From Lasiosphaeris hirsuta (taxonomy: Eukaryota > Ascomycota > Sordariomycetes > Sordariales > Lasiosphaeriaceae), in NCBI GenBank assembly GCA_030549175.1, contig JAUKUA010000002.1, positions 1,984,001-2,048,000 on the forward strand: a DNA stretch of 64,000 nucleotides. Direction: 5' to 3'. The notes under the pieces were generated by a model. It had not been told where the DNA came from. It worked only from the letters and a program-made list of their open reading frames with translations, and made no database searches. Positions 52,664 through 63,931 of this stretch are shown one piece after another. How positions within the stretch are numbered: the first letter of the stretch is position 1; every line of letters starts with the position of its first letter. The position numbers and the translations under genes were made by a program.

Positions 52664-53617
52664 ATGTCCAACCTCCGCCTCGACCCCGGCTTGGCCGCCG
52701 CCCTGGCCCCCTTCGCCAACATGCTCAAGCCCGAGCAGGCAAATACGGCGCACGAGCTCCGCGCCACCAACGACGCGACCATCGGCATCTTCTTCGGCGG
52801 TCGCGTTCCACCCTCAACCGTAACAGTCACGAACTTTACCTTCCCTGCCAAGGACAGCACCCCACTCAAGCTGTATCGCTACGCGCCCACGGCCGCGGAC
52901 CCCGCTAAGCCCGGCCCGGCCGTCCTTGATATCCACGGTGGCGGCATGGTGTCCGGCTCTCCCGGCCTCTTCGCATCAACCCTGTGGCCGTATGTCGAAC
53001 GGGCCAACGTCACCATCTACGCCGTCCAATATCGATTAGCGCCCGAGTTCCCCTTCCCCACGCCTGTCGATGATGCGTATGCCGCGCTCGAGTGGCTCCA
53101 GGCGAATGCCGCCGAGCAAAACATCGACCCGAAGCGCATCGCCGTCAGCGGCGCCAGTGCAGGCGGAGGCATCGCAGCCGGGCTTGCGCTAAAGGCACGA
53201 GACGAGAAGCTCAGCCCACCGATAGCCAAGCTGATCTTGGTGTATCCTATGCTGGACGACCGCACACAAATGGAGCCGGACCACCCCATGGCGCCCTATT
53301 TGACGTGGACGAGTAAGAACAACGTGATTGGGTGGACCGCGTATGTGGGCGAAGATAGGAGCAATGTGTCGCCGTATGCGGCGCCAGCGAGAGCGACCGA
53401 CTTATCAGGGTTGCCGAGGACATTTATCGACACGGGGGGTCTGGATTTGTTCCGGGATGAAGATATCCAGTTTGCAGCGCGGTTGGCAAAGGCGAATGTC
53501 GACGTCGAGTTCCATCTGTATCCCGGGGTGTCGCACGGGTTTGACGCGTTAGGGGAGAGTATCCCAGTAGCGAAGAAGGCGATTGCGAACCGCGCGGATG
53601 CTTTCAAGGAATTTTAA
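52664..53617 (+). CDS. HSL-family alpha/beta-hydrolase (esterase)
   Basis: Intronless, 317 residues. Canonical features are LDIHGGGMVSGSPG (oxyanion HGGG), YRLAPEFPFPTPVDDAYAAL, VSGASAGGGIAAGLAL (G-x-S-x-G), DTGGLDLFRDED (Asp) and GVSHGFD (His). It is a cytosolic esterase or lactonase-like enzyme, substrate unknown. The start at 52664 fits the Kozak-like accATGt and the short N-terminal cap typical of the family. It is separate from the cluster hydrolase at 35818-37139, which is diverged from it and has introns. Confidence 0.9.
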   Translation: MSNLRLDPGLAAALAPFANMLKPEQANTAHELRATNDATIGIFFGGRVPPSTVTVTNFTFPAKDSTPLKLYRYAPTAADPAKPGPAVLDIHGGGMVSGSPGLFASTLWPYVERANVTIYAVQYRLAPEFPFPTPVDDAYAALEWLQANAAEQNIDPKRIAVSGASAGGGIAAGLALKARDEKLSPPIAKLILVYPMLDDRTQMEPDHPMAPYLTWTSKNNVIGWTAYVGEDRSNVSPYAAPARATDLSGLPRTFIDTGGLDLFRDEDIQFAARLAKANVDVEFHLYPGVSHGFDALGESIPVAKKAIANRADAFKEF

Positions 53618-53698
53618 CCAAGTATATATCGAGTCAAACGCAGCGATCTCAGTGTCGCCCAGCAACATTAATTTTTCAAGTCAGTCAATGAAGAAAGA

Positions 53699-55224
53699 TC
53701 AGCTGCCATTACTACTCAACAGCCCCTCTGCAAATGTATTGACAGCATCTCTCATTATCAAGGCAGCTTTCCCCTGAGTCCAGAAATGGCCCGCGCTTGA
53801 CACTTCATGAGCCCGAAACTGGGAATTGGGCACGGCCTGCAACCGGGAAGCCCAGTCCCTAAGCTTTTTCGCTGCGACAAACCCATCGCGGTCGCCATAA
53901 ATGGCTAGAGTTGGATTCGACACCAGCTTGCGTTCAGCTTCAGTGAGTGGAGAGCCTAGCTGAGGACGCTGTTCGGCACTGCCTTGAGTGCTAGTCTTGA
54001 CGGGAGAGGAGACGCTGCGTATGGAGGTTCTCCGTGCCAAGCCTGAGAACGGCGAGGGCAAGGACATTGTGGCGAGGTTCGTAATTACGCCTTGCAACGG
54101 AGAAACAAGAAGGTAGGCCGGCCGGTGGGTAACGCGGTTCGAAACAGGAAGCAAGCAACCGTGAGTGGGTTCTTGTTTGCCTGGCGTCTCTGGGACAACA
54201 GGCATCCCAGGGGTTTCATCGCTGCGGTGGGCCTGATCGACTGCCTGGCGCTTCCTCTGTCCCTTCCTCGCTTTTGCCATCAGTTCTGCCACGCCCTTGT
54301 GTATCCTGTCTTCCAAGTCAATGGAGAAGGAGCGTCTCGAATCGTGGCTTTTGCGATTTTCCTCGTCACCGCCGATGCGCACACCCATAGACCTCCGATG
54401 GGAGCGTCCGCTCTGACGCTCGATCGCAGCAGCTCTTGCGCTACCCAAAATCGTGTTCTGCATCTCAGCAAGGTGTTCGGCGCGAAGCCTGATTTCTGCA
54501 GCAGGGGAGCCGTAGGTCGGCGTGTCAAATGGCGCGAGGATCGTCTCAAGGGATGGGAGGTGGGTGGTAACCATGGCGCCGTAGGAGTAGCCACTCAGTA
54601 GGAGAATCGGAATGTCTTGTGGGGACCTTGATGGAGGGCTAAGGGTAGCCTGGCTGGCTCGGGATGGAGATGCCGGCGCGGCTTGTACTCCCGAGCTTTC
54701 ATGGCCGCTCAAACCGTGAGGGGCCGTCGGCCGAAATGGGTCGAGGAATTGGACGTAATATGACATAAATCCGACGACAGACATGTAGTCAGCCTCTTCG
54801 GCTTTGGCCGTCCAAGACGTTCGGCCCGCAGAGCCACGGGCGCCTCTGCGTCAAAAACACAATGTTAGAATGCATTTACAAGGTTTTATAACCCGGAAGC
54901 TGCAGTATCAAACGGATCACACCTGAAATTGAAGGTTCCAACAAGCAGCCCAAGGCGCAACAGCGTGTCGGCGACAATGTCTACAACCGGGTCGTCGTAG
55001 CACCCGCCTAGCGGCGCGTACGGGTGGGCAACGATAGCTGCGTGTTTCTGCCACAAGGGTGCCTTGGGCGAGGCGGCGAGGGAATGCGCGTGGTAAACGC
55101 GACAATCGAGCGTGAGGCCATCGTGGAGACTGGGCAGGGTGAAGGTGAGGGTTGGCTCTGGGAGCATCGTGTATGTCAGGTCCGGCCGTTCGCGCCGCCC
55201 GGTTTGCTCCGTCTGGTCTGCCAT
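53699..55224 (-). CDS. alpha/beta-hydrolase superfamily protein with long Ser/Arg-rich insert
   Basis: Predicted 482 residues in two exons (55224-54923 and 54845-53699). An N-terminal strand pair (AAIVAHPYAPLGGCYDDPVV) is followed by VGTFNFRGARGSAGRTSW (oxyanion region), LLSGYSYGAMV (G-x-S-x-G) and later AIYGDRDGFV (acid) with SAGHFW (His). Between nucleophile and acid sits an insert of about 180 residues rich in Ser, Arg, Gln and Pro, which is unusually long and looks disordered. This is the layout of fungal proteins related to bacterial COG2945 hydrolases. Substrate unknown. The start at 55224 is the first ATG in the open frame; upstream the frame holds no other. Confidence 0.8.
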
Positions 55225-57424
55225 GCTCGGTGCGAGCGTGGGATTTAATAACGACACAACAGTCCCAAAAGACTGGGTTGCGGTTCGAATGCGGACTCGG
55301 ACCTTGTCAAAATTTGTCAAAATGCAATGCAAAAACAACGCGTCGAGATCCGCCAGACCTACCTAGGCCAAGAGCTCGAGCTTTGCCGCCCAGCCTCGGA
55401 TGGTGGGGTGCTGGCTCGCATCATAGGGTAAGGACCTGGCTTGTGACGTAGCCGGTCTTGGCCAGCATGCGAGCTGCTCGTTCCAGGCGTTCTGGGCCCT
55501 CTGGATTTCCCAGCCATCCCGAACCCCCGCCATTGGAACTTTTGAGGCAGAGGTTGCGATCGAAGTTTGTTTCAACTTCAAAAGAGCGCCCCGTTGCGCA
55601 AATATCTTTTTTTCGGTCTAAGATTTGGCCATAATTTCTCAATACGCGGATTTTTTGAGGCAGAATCGCTGCTTTGGCCATGGCCGTATTACTCCGCGAC
55701 TAGCATTCTCCTCGAAGACATCGGGCGGCCGGGTCATCTTCCGAGGGGGCCGCGTGTTCGTCCTCCTTTACGGCCCCCTCCAGTGCTGGACAACCCCATC
55801 GCCGCAACCTTTTTAGGTAGTGAGGCTTTTGCCATAGTCCGCAGTGGAGGGCTCTGCAGTTTCAGATGGGTTTCCTCTCCGTCTTGCAAAGAGCTTGAAC
55901 TAGAGCTTCTCTCAGCGTGCAAACGCCGAATGCAGCTCATGGAAAATCTGAGAGCTAAGCGGAAGCCCAGCCTCGGTTCAGACGCTGGGGACTGGATACC
56001 AGGAAGAACTTGTCGAAGCAAGCTTGCTCGGGAGTACGCATAGATAGCTAGGTACGAAATCCAACCCTCAATGGGATTAGGTATCACCATGCACCAAGTT
56101 TGCCGACAAGTTGAAATGGGGAGGGGAGGAGGCAAAAGATTGAGGGGTGTACCGGTTACCTAACTAGGCAAGCTAGGCAATGAGCTACGCGATGGGAGCG
56201 GTGTGGAGCGAAGTCCTCAAACAGTGTATGCGTGGAGGTCCTGACATGTGAAGGCTTGGCCACAGTAGCATTTGTCTCACAGCCTTCGCGGCGGCATCCC
56301 TCGCCAATACTTGAACAGCTCGAGACCTGCACTAAAAGCGCACTAGAGACGATAATGACTCGATCGTTCAAAGTTATCTGGCATCGCTTTTTTTTTTTTT
56401 TTTTTTTTTGGGGGGGGGGGGGGGTTCTTGAAACGGCAAAGGCAGAGAGAAAAGAAAAATGAGCGTTGCTTAGCTGACTCGTGTCTCGATAGACTGGGGA
56501 GCATCGACATCTCGCCGAGTTGCAAGGAGATTTCCCCTAAATGAGTTCGGCTCGCTGTTGCGTCAGGTGCGGCGCTGCACATGTCAGTTGGGGGGGGGGT
56601 ATCCTGCTCGTTTAGGTGGCATCGTGCCTGGCAAGGCTTTCCATTGGCCACACAAATCACAGAGCTCGCTACTGCTATCCGAGAAGAAGTGGCAGAAAAG
56701 AGTGCTCTAGCAAGAGGAGTTGAAGTCATCGCTTTAGACAAGGCATGGAACCGAGTTTCCCTTCCCGGGCAGTGCATGCGATGACATGAATGCTCTGAGG
56801 AACGAAGGGCTGATTGGAAAGAAATGTGGAAATGTTGAATGTTTTGGGGTCAGATGCCCCCCCCAAAACCCCCACCAGGGATGCATCGGATGTCCCTGCC
56901 CCCCAGGCCTGTGCACCACGCCCCACCCGCTCCCCACGATTTCCATTTGTTCTTTGTTTCCCGCCCCAACCACTGCCAACCACGGGCGATCATCTGGCCC
57001 ACGGTCCCGCATCTCGCCCTAGTGTGCCTGTCAGGTGCCCCCGTCGCTCATGAATGGAAGTTCCTGACATGTCATGCGAGTGCGAAACCGCGCCGACAGT
57101 GGGATTTTATTACCCCGTCGCGCTCTGCCAGCCCTTTCCCACACAATGATACATCCACATACCAACACCGCTGCATGGCGTTGTCGAATCGCGGTTCAAC
57201 GAGGTGAAACTAAGCTTCGACGTGCTTACTCGATGCCCTGCGCTCGCACCGGTCCCCCTGGCACCCTCAACGTCGCCAACACCCTCGACACCCTCGACAC
57301 CCTACGTCAGTGGTCCTGGCCTCGACTTGCTCTACCATCGCAACCCAAGTCCATATGCTGAAGGCACACTGGATAACGACAATCACTTGTTGTCATCTAG
57401 CAACCTCTCCCCCGACCCTGCGCC
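55225..57424. other. gene-free spacer with homopolymer tracts
   Basis: About 2.2 kb without a recognised gene. It contains a T-run then G-run at 56390-56424 and a 9-base ctcgacacc repeat at 57278-57303. Confidence 0.5.
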
Positions 57425-60024
57425 ATGACCGACCTCTTCGTCCATGGCCCCCCCGCCATCCGAGTTAGCAACACTAGCGACAGCAAGTTGAAGTTGTCAA
57501 CTCAAGTTTCGACCTCTTCGTTTAAGAAGAAGCAGTCGAAGCCCCAAAAACATGTCACCTTCCAGCCCCTGACCAGGATCATACGGGACACCGGCAACCT
57601 TGTGCTGTCATGGCGCGATGGTCTCACCGAGTCGGAGCGCGAGGACAAGAGGAGGGTTGAAGAGCGGATGCAGATTCTGGCCGCTCGTATGGAAAATGTA
57701 GACAAAGCGCCCCCTTTGTGCCCCGTCTTTTCTGTCCGGCAACTGACCAACCTGCTTAGGCTACCTCTCTCGAGAAGTGGGAGTCGGCTGCGAAAGAGCT
57801 CGACGAGCTGGAAGGTAACGATGAGTGGAAGCTCGATGACTCGACTGGCGACTACCTCCCCGGCCTGATCGAGACGAAGCTGAGAGAGCTCGACACGGCG
57901 AGGACCAACTGCGACATCAGGACCATGATGTATCTTATCCGAACGGCCTTGTCGCGAGATCTGGGTGGCATGGGAAATATCGACCTCTACCGCCACTCTT
58001 ACAGTGGGACAAAGCACCTGATTGAGCGCTATGTTGATTCGGCTGTCAAGACCATCGAGGCGTTGGTTGAGAAGAGCGCCTATGCCCTGCCCCCTGACAT
58101 GGAGTCCAAAGACCTCCTAGAGGGTATGCTCTACGCGAGGCAAAGCTTTGGGAGGAGCGCTTTGCTTCTGAGCGGAGGCGCTACGTTTGGAATGTCGCAT
58201 ATCGGAGTGCTTAAAGCCTTGTACGAGTCGAACCTTCTCCCTCGGATCATCTCGGGGGCTTCGGCCGGGTCCATTGTGTGCGCAGTGTTGTGCACAAGGA
58301 AGGACGAGGAGATCCCTGATTTGGTCGCCGGATTTCCCTACGGCGACTTGGGTGTGTTTGAGGGCGAAAATGAGGGGATTTCCGATCACATCAGGCGACT
58401 TCTGACCGAGGGAAGCTGGGCAGACATCACGCACCTCACACGCGTGATGAGAAGCTGGCTCGGAGACTTGACATTTCAGGAGGCTTACAACCGGACGCGG
58501 AGAGTATGCAACATTTGCGTGTCGTCGGCCTCGATCTACGAGCTTCCTCGACTACTCAACTATGTCACGGCCCCCAATGTCATGATATGGTCGGCTGTCG
58601 CCGCCTCTTGCTCTGTTCCCCTCGTCTTCCAGGCAGCACCCTTGCTAGTCAAAGACCCGGCGACCGGCGCGCATGTCCCTTGGAACCCCACGCCACAACG
58701 ATGGATCGATGGATCCGTGGACAACGATCTACCAATGACCCGCCTTGCCGAGATGTTCAACGTCAATCACTTTATCGTCTCCCAGGTCAACCCTCACGTT
58801 GTTCCATTCCTTTCCAAGGACGACCGTCTATACCCAGGAGCCGCCCCTGGCAAGCTTAAACAACAGCAACAAGCGCAGGATAGCGGCGAATGGCTGTACA
58901 CTCTTACAACCCTGGCGAAGGAGGAAACTCTGCATAGGTTACAGTTCCTCACCGAACTAGGTGTGTTCCCAAACCTGTTTACCAAGCTTCGCTGCATCTT
59001 GAGTCAGAGATATTCCGGCGATATCACTATTCTACCAGAGATTGCCGTGCACGATCTCCCCCTTATTCTCAAGAACCCGACCTCAGACTTTATGATACGC
59101 AATTGCTTGATAGGCGAGAGGGCGACTTGGCCAAAACTTAGCCGTGTCAACGACAGATGCTCCATCGAGCTGGCGTTAGACCATGCAGTCCACGCTTTGC
59201 GGGCGCGAGTTGTTTTTAGTAAGAGCCAAGTCGATCTTCGTCGGTTAGCGGGCATCTCAGACCCAAAGCCAGTTAGGAGGGTTCTCAGCAGAGGTGCAAG
59301 CGTTGAGAGTGGTGTGAACAGCCACCACCGGCCAGTCTGTCATGTCCACCACCCCTCATCGGGAGAAGGAACGCTCGAGGAACAAGGGCCAAGACGCCGC
59401 AGGAGCTCAGGGGGCAGCATGCAGATCCTCGCGGCGCGCCACAAGAAGGTATTCCAAAACACGGATGACGTCTTGACCGATGATCAGTCTGAGGAAGATG
59501 AACGCCTCGAAATGGCGTCGTGGAACCGCTCTGTCACCAACCGACCTGTGGCCGCTGCCGCCGGCAAGTCGCGCACGAAGCGGAGCATGGCTAAGATGCA
59601 GAGCCACACGCGGTCAAGGTCATCGGTCTCTGCTGTTACCACTGCGATAGCTGGAGAAGAAACCAAGGTACCCCCATCTTTTAACTTTTCGGCACCGATG
59701 TCGCCGCCGACGAACCCGGGGAATGACTCTGCCGTTGCCATTGACGATAGCACAATTGAGGAGAACATGGAGGTGTCGCCACTGGTTCTGGAGCCGTCCC
59801 AGGCGGGCATCAAGATCATTCGATCCTCGCCCCCTATGCCAACCGCAGACCGGAATACCTCGGACGGGGATGTGGACAGTGACTCTGATCCGTACTATCA
59901 CGAGACATATTCATATCCGACAAGGAGAGAAGCGCGTGGTGGAAGTGCTAGTGCAAGTGCTAGCGTGAGTGAGAGTAGTGATATTACAGCGAACACAGCG
60001 GATGGCCAGTTTTTGGCTCCGTGA
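57425..60024 (+). CDS. patatin-like triacylglycerol lipase (TGL4/TGL5 type)
   Basis: Predicted 845 residues in two exons (57425-57697 and 57760-60024). An N-terminal DUF3336-type region (LVLSWRDGLTESEREDKRRVEER; EKWESAAKELDELEGNDEWK) precedes the patatin domain. Its oxyanion loop is LLSGGATFGMSHIGVL, nucleophile ISGASAGSIVCAV (G-x-S-x-G) and catalytic Asp in RWIDGSVDNDLPM. The C-terminal about 250 residues are Ser/Arg-rich and look disordered. This is the lay-out of the yeast lipid-droplet lipases Tgl3/4/5, which hydrolyse stored triacylglycerol and have lysophospholipid acyltransferase activity. It probably acts on lipid droplets. Confidence 0.9.
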
Positions 60025-60507
60025 ATGATGAGCAGAATTTGTGACAGACGGCGCTGCATTCCTAACTACTAAAGGAGGGCTAGTTTGCGACTTGGAACAT
60101 GTCTCGCTACAGACCCTCGGGAAGGCATCGAGTGAGGAGTGGGGGACCCTGTTTGATACACGCATTGCATATTAGCATTGGAGACATGAAGCGGTGATGT
60201 ATTTCGAGAAGCATTTGCATGCACATGATAGAATACAGCATCTTATTACCATAACTTAGACTTGAAGTTTCGCACCCCGTTCAAAGCCACCTCGGTTATC
60301 GACGACCTAGACCGAGTATACCATTACCTTCACCACCACCCCCAATTACACCGCCACTGTAGAGATCCAAAAGAAAAACACCCTTGCCCTAGAAGCTCAC
60401 ATCCCAGCTCTAGGTACTGGATTTCTAAGGCTTTCACGAGAACCCACCGACTCTGCCCGCGCCATGGGGTACACACCCTATAGACGAGGTTTTCATCAAA
60501 CAGGATC

Positions 60508-60598
60508 GCCCGCATGGTCTAGTGGTTAAAACGACGTTCGCCTCACATTCCAAAGCAGTGGACGCGACAGGTCCCAGGTTCAATACCTGGTGTGGGCA
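60508..60598 (+). tRNA. tRNA-Val (anticodon CAC) with short intron
   Basis: Acceptor stem GCCCGCA/TGTGGGC pairs, the T-arm is CCAGG-TTCAATA-CCTGG, and the anticodon arm is TTCGC-CTCACA..C-GCGAC with anticodon CAC. A 15-base intron (ttccaaagcagtgga) lies after position 37. One mismatch (T27 with C43) and a D-arm about three bases longer than normal make this copy slightly odd. The D-loop consensus TAGTGGTTA is present. Confidence 0.75.
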
Positions 60599-61070
60599 TT
60601 GCTTTCCTTTTGCCCCTATCCACAATGGTGTTGTGGATGGGGCGTTGCGTAATGCCGGCTTGTACCGGTTTTAGCCCAGGGCGGGGATCCGTTATACGGG
60701 ATCCCGGCCGGGTGGTGGAGGCCCTGCCAAGTTGGAAAAGGTGTGTGAAGCATTCTTTGAGAACAGAGTGACTTGATGGAGATAGGATCTGTCAATTTCC
60801 ATTGATTGGACGTGGAGATTGTGAGCTTTCACTCATGTCAATCACATCATTTACATCTGTAATATAGCGGCAAAGGAAAACGCCTGTCTAAACTGCCCCC
60901 CCCCCTTTCCCCTTGTTTTAGGCAGACGTGCAAGAGTGTTATGTATGTATGTCTTTTTGAGTGACCAAGAAAAGTGAATGGAGGCAGGAAAAAGGCAAGT
61001 CAGCCAAGTTTGCTTGAATACATGAGCAAAACCGAAACCATTCACATTCTATATGTGACAGAATATGGGA

Positions 61071-61165
61071 TGCCCAATAACATGATTGAACTGTTGACCT
61101 TCGCATTACTTAGTATATCAGAAGATATATTAGTACGACGCTCTAACCAGCTGAGCTAATCGGGC
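61071..61165 (-). tRNA. tRNA-Ile (anticodon AAU) with intron
   Basis: On the minus strand, acceptor stem GCCCGAT/ATTGGGC, D-arm GCTCAGCTGGTTAGAGC and anticodon stem TCGTA/TGCGA with loop CTAATA..A, giving anticodon AAT. An intron of about 21 bases follows position 37. The T-stem AACAG/ATGTT has one G-A mismatch at its inner end. The discriminator base is A. Confidence 0.78.
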
Positions 61166-61303
61166 TGATGCGATTGATGTTGTTACTGGCTGGAAATGTG
61201 ATTCATAGGGGGCAATGGAGATGGCCAAGTATTCTATTGAGTGAGTCATGTCGAGTCCATGTCCTTCCTCCCCAACATCACCCATCAACAGACCCACCCC
61301 TCT

Positions 61304-62562
61304 TCAAAACCCCGGAAACTCAAACTGCTTCTCGGGCGCCTGATACCCTCCGGGCGGCACGCCTCCATTCTTGAGCCCGCCCAGGAAGCTGGTGTGCAGC
61401 ATGTACAGGTCCGGGTTGGCCTTGATGGCCGCCGCCTGCGTGAGCACGTCCTCGAGATCCTGGCCCACGTCAATGTACTTGCCGCGCAGCACGTCCTTGC
61501 CGATGCCCGTGGCTAGCGCAACGCACACCATGCCGTTGAGGTACGGCGAGTCGTTGTAGATGTCGAGCGCGCGCGCGAACCAGGCGCGCGCCTGCGGGGG
61601 TACGTTAAGCACGGATTCCTCGCCATATTCTATCATTTCTCAAGTCAGCCAGTTTCTTTTTCTTCTGCTTCTTCTCCGGAGGCGGTGGGAGAGGAGGGGA
61701 GATTACTCTTCAGCGTCATGGCCGATTTGATGCCGCCCGGGTGCAGCGAGTACAGGTGGATGTCGTCGAGCCCCTCGACGTCTATCTCCTTTTGCGTGCA
61801 CGACGTCAGGTTGATCAGGGCCGCCTTGCTCGCGCAGTAGCTCGTGCTGTACGGGATAGCCACGGTGCCGGCGCGCGACGCGATGTTGAGCACGCACCCG
61901 CTGCCCTGCTTGCGGAACTCGGGGATGAGCAGCCGCATGAGGAAGTACGGGCCGTGGAAGTTGACGGCGATGTCACGGATGAACTCGCGCGGGTCTTGGG
62001 CGTCGAGCTACATTCGGTCAGTACTTGTTTCCTTGTTCGAGGTGGGTGGGTGGGACGCACCGGACCCAGACCGTTGGCGCCGGCATTGTTGATCAGCACG
62101 TCTACCCGGCCGTGGGTGTCGAGTGTCTGTCATCTCTGTCAGTCACAATTCCATTGTCCACCTGGCGCGCGCTAAGTTCTTTGTCAAGCAACTTGCCTGC
62201 TTCACAAGACTCTCGCAGCCCTCAAGATCCGCGACATTGCACTTGGTGTAGGTGACAGAGCTAGCCCCAAATTTCAAGCATCTCTCTTCGAGAGACGGTG
62301 GCGGAGGCGTGTTGTTGTAAGTTAGGACCAGCCTGGCACCAGCCACGGCGAACGACTCTGCCAGCCCTTGCCCTATTGCTCCCGCGGCGCCTTCAGGGTA
62401 ATTAGATGTGGCCACATGCTTTTTTTGAAGCATTGCCGACTTACCTGTGATAATCGCGACTTTGTCTTGGAGGGACCCCTTGAACTTGGCAGGGTTGATG
62501 AAGGGGTATACATCGCTGCGGAAGCGAGGGATGAACTGAGAGGGGGGTTCTTGTTCGCTCAT
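61304..62562 (-). CDS. short-chain dehydrogenase/reductase with a GC-AG intron
   Basis: Predicted 334 residues in five exons (62562-62445, 62390-62197, 62126-62061, 62007-61707, 61629-61304). Rossmann motif AIITGAAGAIGQG, DVLINNAG (NNAG), catalytic Ser in LNIASRAG and YSTSYCASK (YxxxK) are present. The C-terminal 110 residues (YGEESVLNVPPQARAWF, GKYIDVGQDLEDV) are typical of a fungal SDR group. The second intron starts GCAAGT and ends CAG; removing it restores LVKQTLDTHGRVDVLINN. It is an NAD(P)-dependent oxidoreductase, substrate unknown. Confidence 0.88.
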
Positions 62563-63125
62563 TGTGGCGGCACGTTGGGGGATTTCTTAGTTGAACACTT
62601 GGTAAATAACAATGTAACTGTTCAACGAAAGGTTACTACTGCAGCGAGGCGTTGTTTGAGAGAATTTGGAAGCAAAGCGATCGTGACATTACCCAGGCTT
62701 ACGGCGGGGTAAAATACCCGATCTATAAACTAATAGAAGACACAGTATTACCTCGGGATAAACATAAGCGGGACGGGTCGTTGTCGGCAATAGTTTTAGG
62801 AGCTGAAAATGGGGCAAATTATCCACGATTACTATGACTACTAGCACTCTTACTAGAGGGGGAGCTACTGCAGAGTTCAATTCACCCTATAATTACTAAT
62901 AGGTAGGCAATTGGTTTGACATTCATTGCTACCTGACTCAAGTTAAGACAAAGTCAAACTTGAAGTCTTCTCAATCAAAGCAATGCCATTTGTCTCCTAC
63001 CTTACCTAAGGTAATGATGCTTTTTACCATCCTAACCAGCACTGCGTAAACTTGTGTACCCAGCCATCTTGTTAGAAAATGTGCTTGCTGCCTGTAGAAT
63101 GGGATGAGGCAGTTTGCTTAGGGCA
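62563..63125. other. spacer
   Basis: No gene recognised; AT-richer than the neighbouring coding regions. Confidence 0.5.
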
Positions 63126-63650
63126 TCAAACACTGCAGCCCTCGTTCCGAATATGCAGCTTCTCGCGAACCGCCGAGAAGGAGCCGAACTGGCACCTGAA
63201 CTCGGTAGACTCGCCCAACTTGGCGAACCTTCCGCAGCCCCTCTGCTTCAGAGCCGACTCCCAGCCGTCGACAAGCTCGGCAAGGGCTTGCTTGCGGGGG
63301 GTGGTGACAGTCGGCTTGAAGTACTCCAGGTCGCCCTTGGTGCAGTGCAGGAGGTGAGCGAGCTTGGTGTGCAGCTCCTCGGCTTCATCTGCGCTCTTGA
63401 GATGCCTAGCGAACCCGACAACGATGACCCAGTGGTATTCGATCTCACCCAGTCCATCCGTTACCGCCTTTTCGAATTGGAATGCCGCAAACGCGGCATC
63501 CTCGGCGGGGAAGAGGCCCAGAAGAGTCTTTCGGACATCTTCGTCGTACTGGGCGCAGTCATTTAGGACGAACAGGCATACTCTGGCAGTCATGATGGGC
63601 GATGTGTGTGGTCGAGGTACAGACGAGAGTCTTGCTGTGGTGGTTCTCAT
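63126..63650 (-). CDS. hypothetical protein
   Basis: Intronless frame of 174 residues from ATG 63650, or 155 residues from an internal ATG at 63593 (MTARVCLFVLND), which I prefer because residues before it look random. The sequence has a balanced amino-acid composition, with LLGLFPAEDAAFAAFQFEKAV and EIEYHWVIVVGFARHLKSADEAEELH. No signal peptide or membrane segment. No family recognised; it could be a small alpha/beta protein. Confidence 0.5.
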   Translation of the reverse strand: MRTTTARLSSVPRPHTSPIMTARVCLFVLNDCAQYDEDVRKTLLGLFPAEDAAFAAFQFEKAVTDGLGEIEYHWVIVVGFARHLKSADEAEELHTKLAHLLHCTKGDLEYFKPTVTTPRKQALAELVDGWESALKQRGCGRFAKLGESTEFRCQFGSFSAVREKLHIRNEGCSV

Positions 63651-63931
63651 ATCAGGAGGGAGGTGTGCTAGTTTTTTATAGAGATGTAGGGGTCATGGAA
63701 AGGCAAAAGCTGAACATAAACAGGTGCATTGTTTTCCAACACGTTTGGATGATGGGATGGACAAATAGTTATGGGTTATCGACTGTAATGCCGTTTTATT
63801 TCTGTATGTGATTGCTGCTAATTATACTGCCAGCTAGCATTTAGAGACCGGGGCCATCTTCAAAACAAGCTAATTCACTGCGGGCTCGCACTTGACAAAG
63901 CTCCAGCACAAACAACCGCTTACACGTAGTC
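63651..63931. other. spacer at the right end
   Basis: No gene recognised. The last 60 bases have the C/A-rich, GTAA-poor character of a leader sequence. Confidence 0.4.

Larger units (their letters stand above)
60025..61303. other. tRNA-bearing spacer
   Basis: Apart from the two tRNA genes listed separately, no gene is recognised. Confidence 0.55.
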
